Source of the DNA: Cohnella phaseoli | Lineage (GTDB): Bacteria > Bacillota > Bacilli > Paenibacillales > Paenibacillaceae | Assembly (NCBI RefSeq): GCF_003386235.1 | Contig: NZ_QRDZ01000005.1 | Coordinates: forward strand, 341,604 to 405,603 | Length of the DNA stretch: 64,000 nt | Direction of reading: 5' to 3' | Part shown: piece after piece, positions 43,280 to 52,260 of the stretch | Layout of the letters: every line of letters starts with the position of its first letter | Position numbering within the stretch: the first letter of the stretch is position 1 | Position numbers and translations under genes: made by a program | The notes under the pieces: model-generated | Database searches by the model: none | Seen by the model: only the letters and a program-made list of their open reading frames with translations | Told to the model about the DNA's origin: nothing

Positions 43280-44164
43280 ATGGTGGAACGAACATCTTGG
43301 GGGAGAAGGCTGTTCGTCGTTCTGAATTACGTCTTCCTCACGGCCCTTTCCTTGACCTGCCTGCTGCCGATTCTCCACGTGCTGGCGATCTCGTTCAGCT
43401 CCAGCGCCATGGCATCCGCGGGAGAGGTCGTGCTGTGGCCGGTCGACTTTACTTTGAAATCGTACGAGTACGTTCTCGGCAAGGAAGCGTTCGTGCAATC
43501 GATTCTGGTCACGCTGCAACGGGTGGCGCTTGGCGTAACGCTGAACATGCTGCTGACGATTGTGATCGCCTATCCGCTGTCGAAGGAGGTTCAAGGCTTC
43601 CGTTATCGAACCTGGTACGCCTGGTTTTTCGTCTTTACGATTCTGTTCAGCGGCGGTATCATTCCATGGTATTTTACGATCAACGAGACCGGCCTGATCG
43701 ACACGATCTGGGCTTTGATTCTCCCGGGGGCCGTGCCCGTGTTTAATGTAATATTACTGCTCAATTTTTTCCGGGGGCTGCCGAAGGAGCTGGAGGAAGC
43801 GGCTTTTATCGACGGAGCCGGGCATTTGCAAATTTTGTTTCGGTTGTTCGTTCCGCTATCCAAGCCCGCGCTGGCGACGATTCTGCTGTTTACTGTCGTC
43901 GGGCATTGGAATTCCTGGTTCGACGGGCTTGTGCTGATGAATCGGCCAGAGCATTATCCGCTGCAAAGCTATCTGCAGACGGTCGTCATTATGCAGGATC
44001 TCTCCTCGATGACGCTGGAGGACGCCAAGATGCTGTCGGAGATTTCGGATCGGACGACGAAGGCGGCGCAGATTTTCCTGGCGGCGTTTCCCGTTCTGCT
44101 TGTCTATCCTTTCCTGCAGAAGTATTTCGTCAAAGGGATCGTGCTGGGCAGTGTAAAAGGTTAA
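43280..44164 (+). CDS. Sugar ABC transporter permease, LplC/YtcP type
   Basis: A 294-residue permease, same length and closely similar to that at 5030-5914. It shows SSSAMASAGEVVLWPVDFTL, LFSGGIIPWYFTIN, the EAA-like EEAAFIDGAGHLQILFRL and the C-terminal FVKGIVLGSVKG. ATG 43280 is preferred because GAAGGGA lies 9 bp upstream; ATG 43271 abuts that site. It completes the second copy of the binding protein plus LplB plus LplC unit. Confidence 0.92.
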   Translation: MVERTSWGRRLFVVLNYVFLTALSLTCLLPILHVLAISFSSSAMASAGEVVLWPVDFTLKSYEYVLGKEAFVQSILVTLQRVALGVTLNMLLTIVIAYPLSKEVQGFRYRTWYAWFFVFTILFSGGIIPWYFTINETGLIDTIWALILPGAVPVFNVILLLNFFRGLPKELEEAAFIDGAGHLQILFRLFVPLSKPALATILLFTVVGHWNSWFDGLVLMNRPEHYPLQSYLQTVVIMQDLSSMTLEDAKMLSEISDRTTKAAQIFLAAFPVLLVYPFLQKYFVKGIVLGSVKG

Positions 44165-44213
44165 GCGGGACAAACGGATCGGGAGCTTGGGACAAGAGGG
44201 GGAAGCAAGCGGA

Positions 44214-47111
44214 ATGAGACATGGGGAAAAATGGCGGGCAAGCTGGATATGGGGAGGCGCTGAGGAGAGTCCGCGCAACGAGTGGCGATGCTTTCGCCGG
44301 TCCTTTGTCGCGCCGAAGGGCTGCGACGCGGCCGTTTTGTCGATTGCGGCGGATTCCCGGTACGCGCTGTACGTCAACGGAGAATGGGGCGGACGAGGTC
44401 CGGCGCGATCCTGGCCTGAGAAGCAGTCCTACGATACGTACGAGGTCGGTCATCTGATCCGCGCGGGAGAGAGGAACACAATTGCCGTCTTAGTCATGCA
44501 TTTTGGCGTTTCTACGTTCTATTATGTGCGCGGAAGAGGCGGTCTTCTCGCCCAAATGGAGCTGCTGTCGGAAGGCCGAATGCTGCAGACGATCGTAACA
44601 GACGGAGAGTGGAGGACCGTTCGGCACCCCGGACACGATCCCCGGTCCCCGCGAATGTCCTGCCAGCAAGCGTTCGCGGAACGGATAGACGCCAGATTGG
44701 GAAGTACGGAATGGGTTTCGCCGCATTACGACGACGCCGAGTGGGAGAGAGCGCTGACGATCGGGATCGCTGGCACGGCGCCATGGACGGAGCTTGAACC
44801 GAGGGATATTCCGCTGCTTGCCGAGGAATCGCGGTATCCGTCCAGAATCGAATCGTTGCGTCGGGTGGAGCCGATCGCTTGGTCGACGGCGATCGACGTG
44901 CGCAGCCAGATGGACCCGGACAGCGCGAACCATTGCAATCCCGTCGGGTACGTCGGATATTTGGCGACGACGATTCGGGTGAAGTCCGCCGCCGTGCTGA
45001 CGCTCGGCTTTCCGAACGCGACCTCGCATCTGCCGGGTGTCGCCCTAAACGGCGCGCATATCGAAGCCTCGGCGTATACCGGAAAGCCGCCCGAAAGATA
45101 TGTCGAGCTGACGCTGCGCCCGGGAGACAATTTTCTATGGCTCGACGTAACGCATGAGGCCGATCACGGGCGCAATCTGCAGCTCGGAATGGACAGCGCG
45201 GAGCCGTTCGAGCTGGTTTCCCCGTTCGGGGAGCAGATCGGAACGTCGGCGTCGCCCTTCGTCTCCGTCGGACCGTTCGACCGGGTCGAGGTGATCGACC
45301 ACCGGCCCGGTCGGGAGCTGAGCAAAAATCACGAGGGATATTTGCGGCTGCGGAATTGTCCGTCGCCGTCGGAATTAACGGAATTCGAACGCTGGATCAG
45401 GCAGGTGCCCAAGACACTTGTCAGCCGGGACAACGTATTCGTCGCGTGTATTTGGTCAAGACGGGAGACGCGCTTGCAGGTGCCTTACGAGCTTCGGCAC
45501 GCAATCGATTCCAGTCCGGCTCCCGGCGTCGTGCCGCTCTTCGATGAAGCGGATACGGAAATGATCGTCGACTTCGGCCTTGAACTGTCGGGCTATCTGG
45601 CTTTCGATTTGGAAGCCTCCGCCGGGACGATCGTCGATTTTTACGGCTTTGAATATATGAGGGACGATTACCGCCAGGATACGTACGACCTGGATAACAC
45701 CCTTCGCTATATATGTACGGAAGGCCGCCAAGCCTATATTTCCCCGATTCGCCGGGGCATGCGGTACGTAATGGTTACGGTTCGGGGAGCGTCGAGGCCG
45801 CTTAAGCTATATGGACTGCAAGTCCGGCAAAGCCATTATCCGGTTGCCGAGATCGGTGCGTTTCGGTGCTCGGACGCTTTGTTGAACGACATCTGGGACA
45901 TCAGCCGCCATACGACGCGCCTATGCATGGAAGACACATTTGTGGACTGCCCGGCGTACGAGCAGGTATTCTGGGTCGGCGACAGCCGCAACGAGGCGTT
46001 GATCAATTACTATACGTTCGGGGATACGGCGCTCGTCAAGAGATGCCTGAGGCTCGTGCCGGGGTCGAGGAGCCAGACGCCGCTGTATGCGAACCAGGTT
46101 CCAAGCGGCTGGAGCAGCGTTATTCCGAATTGGACGTTTTTCTGGGCGCAGGCTTGCAAGGAATTCGTCGACCATGCGGGAGATGCGGAGTTCGCGGTGG
46201 AGATGTGGCCGCATATCCGCTACACGCTGGATCATTATTGGCTTAAGCGAGACGAGCGCGGTTTGCTCTCGATCGACGGCTGGAATCTGCTGGACTGGGC
46301 CCCCATCGACCAGCCGAACCGCGGCGTTGTAACGCACCAGAACGCTTTTCTGTGCCGGACTCTTCAGGATGTCGCCGCGCTGGCTCGTATTGCCCGGGAC
46401 CCCGACGGGGCGGAGCTTTACGAAGCCCGGGCGGAAAGGCTGCGAGAGGCGGTCGTTCGCTGGCTGTGGTCCGACGATCGGCAGGCGTTCGCGGATTGTC
46501 TTCGCGAGGACGGAAGCTTGTCCGATACGTTCAGCGTGCAGACGCAGGTTGTCGCTTATTTGTGCGGCATTGCCCAGAAGGAGCGCGAGGCGGCGGTGAG
46601 GCGGCATATCGTCCACCCTCCCGAATCGTTCGTGCGGATCGGCAGTCCGTTCATGGCCTTCTTCTATTATGAGGCGCTGGCGAGGATGGGGGATTATGGC
46701 GAGCTGCTGGCGGACATGCGCCGAAACTACGGACAGATGGTCGAGCTGGGGGCCACCGCGTGCTGGGAGATGTATCCGAACTTTGCCGTGAATCGGGCCA
46801 ATCCCGAAATGCCGACGCGCAGCCATTGCCATGCCTGGTCGGCTGCCCCCGGCTATTTTCTCGGAGCGTACGTTCTGGGAATTCGTCCGTCTTCGTCGGG
46901 ATGGGAGGAAATCGTCGTCGAGCCGCAGCCCGTCGATCTTCTGTGGGCCAGAGGGAGCGTGCCTCATCCTGCAGGGGGAAGAATCGACGTGTCCTGGCGC
47001 ATCGTCGCCGAATGCGAAATGCAGGTGCGGGTATGGACGCCCGCAGGAGTGCGGGCGAACGTTCGCCTGCCGGAAGGGTTCCGGGGAACGATCGAGCGCG
47101 CGGAATTTTAA
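44214..47111 (+). CDS. GH78-like alpha-L-rhamnosidase
   Basis: A 965-residue cytoplasmic protein with the GH78 layout. It has an N-terminal beta domain (WRASWIWGG, then FRRSF; YALYVNGEWGGRGPARSWP is the typical VNG motif), further beta-sandwiches, an (alpha/alpha)6 barrel (about 560-880) and a C-terminal beta domain with ARGSVPHPAGGRIDVSW. The catalytic region begins EDTFVDCPAYEQVFWVGDSRNEALI, corresponding to the DCPQRDER-type motif of rhamnosidases but with a divergent centre, as in several GH78 subgroups. ATG 44214 is chosen; a TTG at 44187 is possible. It is the last gene of the operon. Substrate may be a rhamnoside imported by the adjacent transporter. Confidence 0.82.
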   Translation: MRHGEKWRASWIWGGAEESPRNEWRCFRRSFVAPKGCDAAVLSIAADSRYALYVNGEWGGRGPARSWPEKQSYDTYEVGHLIRAGERNTIAVLVMHFGVSTFYYVRGRGGLLAQMELLSEGRMLQTIVTDGEWRTVRHPGHDPRSPRMSCQQAFAERIDARLGSTEWVSPHYDDAEWERALTIGIAGTAPWTELEPRDIPLLAEESRYPSRIESLRRVEPIAWSTAIDVRSQMDPDSANHCNPVGYVGYLATTIRVKSAAVLTLGFPNATSHLPGVALNGAHIEASAYTGKPPERYVELTLRPGDNFLWLDVTHEADHGRNLQLGMDSAEPFELVSPFGEQIGTSASPFVSVGPFDRVEVIDHRPGRELSKNHEGYLRLRNCPSPSELTEFERWIRQVPKTLVSRDNVFVACIWSRRETRLQVPYELRHAIDSSPAPGVVPLFDEADTEMIVDFGLELSGYLAFDLEASAGTIVDFYGFEYMRDDYRQDTYDLDNTLRYICTEGRQAYISPIRRGMRYVMVTVRGASRPLKLYGLQVRQSHYPVAEIGAFRCSDALLNDIWDISRHTTRLCMEDTFVDCPAYEQVFWVGDSRNEALINYYTFGDTALVKRCLRLVPGSRSQTPLYANQVPSGWSSVIPNWTFFWAQACKEFVDHAGDAEFAVEMWPHIRYTLDHYWLKRDERGLLSIDGWNLLDWAPIDQPNRGVVTHQNAFLCRTLQDVAALARIARDPDGAELYEARAERLREAVVRWLWSDDRQAFADCLREDGSLSDTFSVQTQVVAYLCGIAQKEREAAVRRHIVHPPESFVRIGSPFMAFFYYEALARMGDYGELLADMRRNYGQMVELGATACWEMYPNFAVNRANPEMPTRSHCHAWSAAPGYFLGAYVLGIRPSSSGWEEIVVEPQPVDLLWARGSVPHPAGGRIDVSWRIVAECEMQVRVWTPAGVRANVRLPEGFRGTIERAEF

Positions 47112-47147
47112 CCTGGGGATTCCGCCGGGGAAGACCGATCGAATGAC

Positions 47148-47194
47148 AAACGGCTGCATATGCCCCGCCGGGGACATTGCAGCCGTTTGTGTTT
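47148..47194 (+). terminator. Terminator after the GH78-like gene
   Basis: AAACGGCTGCA and TGCAGCCGTTT form a perfect 11-bp stem with an inner CCCCG/CGGGG stem, followed by TGTGTTT. It closes the plus-strand operon before the convergent gene ending at 47316. Confidence 0.75.
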
Positions 47195-47315
47195 ATTGCT
47201 GCGCAGCGGGAGCTTCGTCCTGCCGCTGACCTCTGCGACCTCCAGCCAGCCTACGAACGAGGAAGGAGAGAGGTATCGGTCGTCGAACCTGATCTTCGTT
47301 TATCCGAATTAACGT

Positions 47316-49748
47316 TCAACGAACGATCGGCCTCGGAATTTGGATGGGAGCCGGAACGATCGGAATCTCTTCGTAGTTCTCGTCGGCGGGAGGCTCGGGA
47401 TAGATCAGCTTGCCTTTCTCGGCGAGACTGGCCATATCGCTGGCTTTCAGCTCGCTCGCGGACAGCGTAAACAGCGTATCGCCCGAATAGAGAATTCGCC
47501 GAACGGCTTTCGAGTCGTCGTAACCGTATTGGCCGCTCTTTAGAAAATCTTCGTCCGACAGATGGGTGATGCGGCCTCGAAGCTTAAAGCCCTCGTTCGG
47601 ATCGATCCGGTAGACGTAAGCGCCCTGGTAGACGAACTCCCCGTATTCTGTAATCTCTTGCTTCCCGCCGGACGCTTTGTTCGGAATTTCCATAAGCTCG
47701 ACGGGGAAAGCGAGCAGGTTTCTGGACTTGGAGAACAGCAGCGCCTTCGGATTGCTCAGCAGCTCGGAGTGGGTTCCCCTGTCGCCAATGATCTCCTTGA
47801 ATTTCTCTTTCGGCCGGGCGACGTCGGAGACGTCGAACAGCGCCATTTTCAACCCTTGGTAGAATGCCATCGGTTCTCCCGTTTCCGATCCCTTGGACGA
47901 CTGCACCTCCGTATCCTTCCCGAACCCGATAATATGGTTGTCGTCATACGGGTGGAGGTAGTCGCTATAGCCCGGAATCTTCAACTGGCCGAGCACGCTG
48001 GGCTTTGCGGGATCGCGAAGGTCGATCGCGAACAGCGGGTCGACATTGCGGAATGTGACGATATAGGCGCGTTTGCCAACAAAACGGACCGAGTATATGC
48101 GCTCGCCCGGCGCCAGCTTCTCCAGCTTGCCTACCGTCTTCAGGCCTTCGTCCAGCACGTATAAATTGTTTGTGGACTGAGCCTCTCCGCTGCCCCACAT
48201 GTTTCCTTTGGTCGTTGCAATCCGGAAGAAGCCCTGGTGTTCGTCCATCGAATACTGGTTTAACGGCGTTCCCGGTACGGAGCCTTCCCCGGCGTAAACG
48301 ACGGAACCGCCATCCAGCCTGAACTTATGCACCTTCGTCCGTTCCTGGAAGCCGTCCCCTTTGGCGACATATTCGGGGATTGCGGCATACAGGTGTTTCG
48401 TCGAAGCGTAAATCGTCTGTCCGGAGCCGAGATACGCGGACACCTGCATTTCCCGGTCAGATTTGCTCAGATCGAGGGCCCCGATCAGCATCGTCGTGTT
48501 GTCGGGGGAACCGGGGAAATACCGAATCCGGTCGATCGGAAGCTTCTTCAGCTCGGGGGAGCGGCCCGTATCTCCGTACCACGGTTCGTAATCCTGGGCG
48601 GTCTCGTACAACGTCGGATAAAAATAGCCTTTGTTCGAGACGATGTACAGCGCATCATCGATTTTGCGCGAGGTGACGTATTGGCCTTCAAGCTTGGTTT
48701 CGCGAACGAGCTTCGGCGCATCCGCGTTCCCGATCTCATAGATTTTCGCCGTTACGGCGCTTCTCGAGGCTTCAGGAACGGGAAGAATGGAAATGCCTTT
48801 CCTGTCCGTCGCCGGAGCGGAGCCTTCGGGCCCCTCATCTTCCACTACTAGGGGGACAGGAGAGGAAATCCAGTTCTGCCCGATCACGATCAGCCGGGAT
48901 TCGTCGACGTACAGCTCTTGCGGTACGAATCTCTCGGTCGCGTCGTATTCAAGCGTTGCCGCCAGCTTAGGCGCACGCGGATCGGAGACGTCCGCGATGA
49001 GCACCCTCGATCCGCTGATCTGGTAGACGAACCTCCCGTCGGTCTTGGCCCAATCGGCTTCGTCGACGCCTTCCGTTTGCACGTTCGTGCGGGAGTAATC
49101 GTCGGTTGGAACGGCTCCCGTAAGCGATTCCTCCGCTACCGGCGCTACGTTTAATGGACTCTCGGCCACCGGACTTTCCATCATCCCGCCTTCGGTCGTC
49201 GTAAAGAGGATGTCGCCCCTGCGGTACAAGTTCCCTCTTTCGTTCGCCTTTCCGATCAGCTCGCTTAATTTCTTATAGGTGCCGATGGCCGGGAGCGCCG
49301 CCGGGTCGTCGACCCGTACGATTCGGCCGGCCCCGTCCCAAGCGACGATCATGCCGAGCGCCTCGGACAGCGCGCGAAGCGGAACGTAGACGTCGCCGCC
49401 GGAGCGTCTTGGGGCCGTCTCGAGCTTGACCGTCCGACCGTCCGTCTCAAGCGAGACGCTGCCGATTGTCAGTCTCGCCGAACGATCCCCCCGTTCAATC
49501 GTCGCGGTATCGCGATTTGCGCCCGTTCCCCACGCCACCTTAGCGCCCAGGGCTTCGGCCGCTTCGGCCAGCGGAACGACAAGCGCGTTATTTTCCGTAA
49601 GCGCGGGTTGCGATAACGCTGCCGGGTTTCCGTTTACCCGGATTTGAATGTCCTTCTGCTGCGGCCGAGCGACCGTCGCCTTATCCGCGGATACGGACGG
49701 GATGGCCAGCATGGAGCAAAGCAGCAGGCCTAAAATCGTTTTGCGCAC
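47316..49748 (-). CDS. Secreted beta-propeller protein with copper-amine-oxidase-like N-terminal domain
   Basis: An 810-residue exported protein. The GTG at 49748 is preferred: AAGGGAGG lies 9 bp upstream and a signal peptide (RKTILGLLLCSMLAIPSVSA) follows. Residues about 35-150 form the copper amine oxidase N-terminal-like fold common in Paenibacillus surface proteins (NALVVPLAEAAEALGAKVAW, VYVPLRALSEALGMIVAWDG). The remainder matches the C-terminal beta-propeller family (PF09826 type), with TNVQTEGVDEADWAKTDGRFVYQ, a hallmark of the family, and SAYLGSGQTIYASTKHLYAA. Function is unknown; it is presumably extracellular or wall-bound. It is codirectional with the ATPase gene upstream, but 129 bp apart. 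Confidence 0.85.
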   Translation of the reverse strand: MRKTILGLLLCSMLAIPSVSADKATVARPQQKDIQIRVNGNPAALSQPALTENNALVVPLAEAAEALGAKVAWGTGANRDTATIERGDRSARLTIGSVSLETDGRTVKLETAPRRSGGDVYVPLRALSEALGMIVAWDGAGRIVRVDDPAALPAIGTYKKLSELIGKANERGNLYRRGDILFTTTEGGMMESPVAESPLNVAPVAEESLTGAVPTDDYSRTNVQTEGVDEADWAKTDGRFVYQISGSRVLIADVSDPRAPKLAATLEYDATERFVPQELYVDESRLIVIGQNWISSPVPLVVEDEGPEGSAPATDRKGISILPVPEASRSAVTAKIYEIGNADAPKLVRETKLEGQYVTSRKIDDALYIVSNKGYFYPTLYETAQDYEPWYGDTGRSPELKKLPIDRIRYFPGSPDNTTMLIGALDLSKSDREMQVSAYLGSGQTIYASTKHLYAAIPEYVAKGDGFQERTKVHKFRLDGGSVVYAGEGSVPGTPLNQYSMDEHQGFFRIATTKGNMWGSGEAQSTNNLYVLDEGLKTVGKLEKLAPGERIYSVRFVGKRAYIVTFRNVDPLFAIDLRDPAKPSVLGQLKIPGYSDYLHPYDDNHIIGFGKDTEVQSSKGSETGEPMAFYQGLKMALFDVSDVARPKEKFKEIIGDRGTHSELLSNPKALLFSKSRNLLAFPVELMEIPNKASGGKQEITEYGEFVYQGAYVYRIDPNEGFKLRGRITHLSDEDFLKSGQYGYDDSKAVRRILYSGDTLFTLSASELKASDMASLAEKGKLIYPEPPADENYEEIPIVPAPIQIPRPIVR

Positions 49749-49877
49749 GGAAGTACGCCTCCCTTTTTGGGTTTGTTTTGTCTTCGCTACAGCCATAGAC
49801 GCAGTGTGGAAACATTTGGTTGCGGCATTCCGGGCGCATTGGAAAATTTGTAACGGATGGCGAATATACAATGACTC

Positions 49878-50621
49878 TCAGCTCTCCTCGTCGTCGAACA
49901 AATCGCGGAACACGGCCTTGCGATTTTCGAGGAACCTTCTCGTAAGCTGATAATGCTGCGTATTTTCGTATGCGATCTCGGAGATCGGGGCTTCGTCGAA
50001 GGAATAAATCCGGGCTTCGGGAAAACCGAGCAGGATGGGGGAATGCGTGGCGATAATGAATTGGGCGTTCTTCCGCATGCCGTGAAGAATGGACAATAGA
50101 TTCAACTGTCGGGCGGGCGAGAGGGCGGCTTCCGGCTCGTCCAGCAGGTAGACGGCTTGCTTGCCGAAGCGGTTGCGGAACAGGCTCAGGAACGATTCCC
50201 CGTGCGATTGCTCGTGCAGAGATTTACCGCCGTAGGAGGCGTAGATTTGGTTGCGATACTCCGGCAGCTCCCGAGCTTCCCGGTCCAAGTAATTGGCAAA
50301 ATCGAAAAAAGACTCCGCGCGCAGGAAAAAACCGTTGCGCACCTTAGGCAGCCAGGACAAGCGGATGTGCGGCCCAAACGCGGCCTCCGCGTTTTCCGCC
50401 TCATAGGTGTTGTTAGGTCCTCCTCCGGCCGTATGAAAACCGCACTGCCATGCGATCGCTTCGAGCAGGGTCGATTTGCCCGAGCCGTTCTCGCCGACGA
50501 AAAAGGTGACCGGGGCGTCAAGATTTAGCTTCGTGGTGTTCCGCAAGGAAGGGATGGAGAACGGATAGGCGGCCCGGGACGGAAAGGTTTCGTGCAATAC
50601 AGTAACTTCCTTCAGGTACAT
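49878..50621 (-). CDS. AAA family ATPase (ABC-like single-domain, RecF/OLD-type)
   Basis: A 247-residue soluble ATPase. Walker A GENGSGKST spans residues 43-51 after a short N-terminal strand (VTFFV). Walker B AVYLLDEPEAALSPARQL follows around residue 155, then QFIIATHSPILLGFP, the switch region of RecF/SMC-like and OLD-like ATPases. There is no membrane partner and no nuclease domain. A relaxed ribosome binding site (AAGGAG) lies 11 bp upstream. It is divergent from the SWIM-headed operon at 50800, sharing its upstream region. Role unknown. Confidence 0.85.
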   Translation of the reverse strand: MYLKEVTVLHETFPSRAAYPFSIPSLRNTTKLNLDAPVTFFVGENGSGKSTLLEAIAWQCGFHTAGGGPNNTYEAENAEAAFGPHIRLSWLPKVRNGFFLRAESFFDFANYLDREARELPEYRNQIYASYGGKSLHEQSHGESFLSLFRNRFGKQAVYLLDEPEAALSPARQLNLLSILHGMRKNAQFIIATHSPILLGFPEARIYSFDEAPISEIAYENTQHYQLTRRFLENRKAVFRDLFDDEES

Positions 50622-50799
50622 AGACGCACGGACTCCTTGCAAAATTAGGCTTTTTCACACATTTGACGATTCTAATCTCCTAAAGTTGCGAATCTATATA
50701 AATTGCGACCATTTTCCCATATTTCCCATTGTGAGAGGAAAACCCCAAGCCTGTGGGGAAGTAGTCACAGATTCTTATTACAGATGCGAGGGAAATCCG

Positions 50800-52239
50800 A
50801 TGAATCATTTGACTGAAGCTTATGTGGACAGTCTCGCCCTCAACGCCGCCGCAATCAAGAACGGCAAGGACTTGGTGAGAAAAAACAGCCTGCAGCAGCT
50901 CGGCCGGGCGGAAGACGGCACGCTGCTGGTGGGAGAATGCAAAGGAAGCGGCAAGGAGCCGTATCGCTGCTCGGCGGATTTCGTCAATCCCGAGAACCCG
51001 GTGTTTCGCTGCTCGTGTCCGAGCCGTCAGTTCCCCTGCAAGCATTTGCTGGGGCTGATGTATGCTTACGTATCCGGCCTGCCGTTCTCCGTGGCCGAGG
51101 TGCCGCAGGACATTGCCGACAAGCGGGAGAAGGCCGAGAAGCGCGAGGAGAAAAAACGCGAGGTCGCCGTCGAAGGAACGGCGCCGGTCAAGCGCAAAAC
51201 GAACAAAGCCGCGCTCGTCAAGAAGACAGCCGCGCAGCTGGAAGGGCTGGAAATTGCCGAGAAGCTGCTGCGCAGCCTCGTTCAGTCCGGCCTTGGAAGC
51301 GTGGACAAGAAAACGATCAAGCTGCTGTCCGAGCAGTGCAAGCAGCTCGGCAATTATTACATACCGGGCATCCAGAATGCGTTCCGGGGACTGCTGCACG
51401 AATTGGATAACGATCGCGAACGCGAGACGATGTATACCCGGGCGGCGTCGCGTATGACGCTGCTGCATTCCCTGCTGAAGAAAAGCCGGGAGCATCTGAG
51501 CGCAAGGCAGGAGAATCCCGACTTGCCGCTGGACGTCGACTCCGCGCTGGAGGAGAAAATCGGCCATGCCTGGCAGCTTGCCGAGCTGCGGGAACGCGGG
51601 CTGGCGCATAACGACGCAAGACTGCTGCAGCTTGCCTTCCGCTCGTTCGAAGATGCGGCAAGGGGGGAGTATGTCGACGAAGGTTATTGGTTCGAGCAGA
51701 CTACCGGACGAATACATGTTACCCGCACTTATCGTCCGTTTCGCGCCGCCAAGCATATTCGGGAAGAGGACTCCGTCTTCGACGTTGTGCACGCGGGCGA
51801 GCTGTTTATTTATCCGGGTGAGCTGAACGCCCGAGTGCGCTGGGAGACGCACACGTTCGAGGAGCCAAACGCACAGACGTATGCCTCGGCATTGTCCGGT
51901 GCGATTCGCTCGTTTCCCGATGCGATCAAACAGGTGAAAAACCAGATCAAAAATCCGCTGTCCGACAAGCATCCGGTCTTGTTGCTGGCGTTTAAGGAAA
52001 TGGTTGCAGACGAGACGGGCCGATATGCGCTCGTCGACGACCAAGGCGGCAGACTGCCGCTCGCGGATATCGAATATTTGGAGCAGCCAACGACACACTT
52101 GCTGACTCTCCTTCATCGTCGGGATGTCAAGGGAAAGGCGATGCTGGCGATGTTCGAGCACGACGCCGAGAGCGGCAGGCTGAACGCGCAGCCGCTTAGC
52201 GTGGTGACGGACGATGCTGTCGTTCGCTTATTGTACTAG
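50800..52239 (+). CDS. SWIM zinc-finger protein, first gene of a MoxR/VWA operon
   Basis: A 479-residue protein. A SWIM-type zinc finger lies at about residues 70-81: FRCSCPSRQFPCKHLLGLM, a C-x-C-x(6)-C-x-H arrangement. A Lys/Glu-rich, probably helical linker follows (about 105-140), then helical and mixed regions without a motif I recognise. The ATG at 50800 follows GAGGGA by 8 bp; an upstream in-frame start lacks a site. SWIM fingers bind DNA or proteins, and in bacteria they recur beside MoxR AAA+ and VWA genes. The next gene begins 21 bp downstream, so the five genes 50800-58663 form one operon. Confidence 0.85.
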   Translation: MNHLTEAYVDSLALNAAAIKNGKDLVRKNSLQQLGRAEDGTLLVGECKGSGKEPYRCSADFVNPENPVFRCSCPSRQFPCKHLLGLMYAYVSGLPFSVAEVPQDIADKREKAEKREEKKREVAVEGTAPVKRKTNKAALVKKTAAQLEGLEIAEKLLRSLVQSGLGSVDKKTIKLLSEQCKQLGNYYIPGIQNAFRGLLHELDNDRERETMYTRAASRMTLLHSLLKKSREHLSARQENPDLPLDVDSALEEKIGHAWQLAELRERGLAHNDARLLQLAFRSFEDAARGEYVDEGYWFEQTTGRIHVTRTYRPFRAAKHIREEDSVFDVVHAGELFIYPGELNARVRWETHTFEEPNAQTYASALSGAIRSFPDAIKQVKNQIKNPLSDKHPVLLLAFKEMVADETGRYALVDDQGGRLPLADIEYLEQPTTHLLTLLHRRDVKGKAMLAMFEHDAESGRLNAQPLSVVTDDAVVRLLY

Positions 52240-52260
52240 TCTGCAAGGGAGGATCAGAGG

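Noticed and set aside
45921..47177. Long minus-strand open frame opposite the GH78-like gene
   Set aside because: Shadow of the real gene: rich in Arg, Pro and His, no recognisable motif, no credible start.
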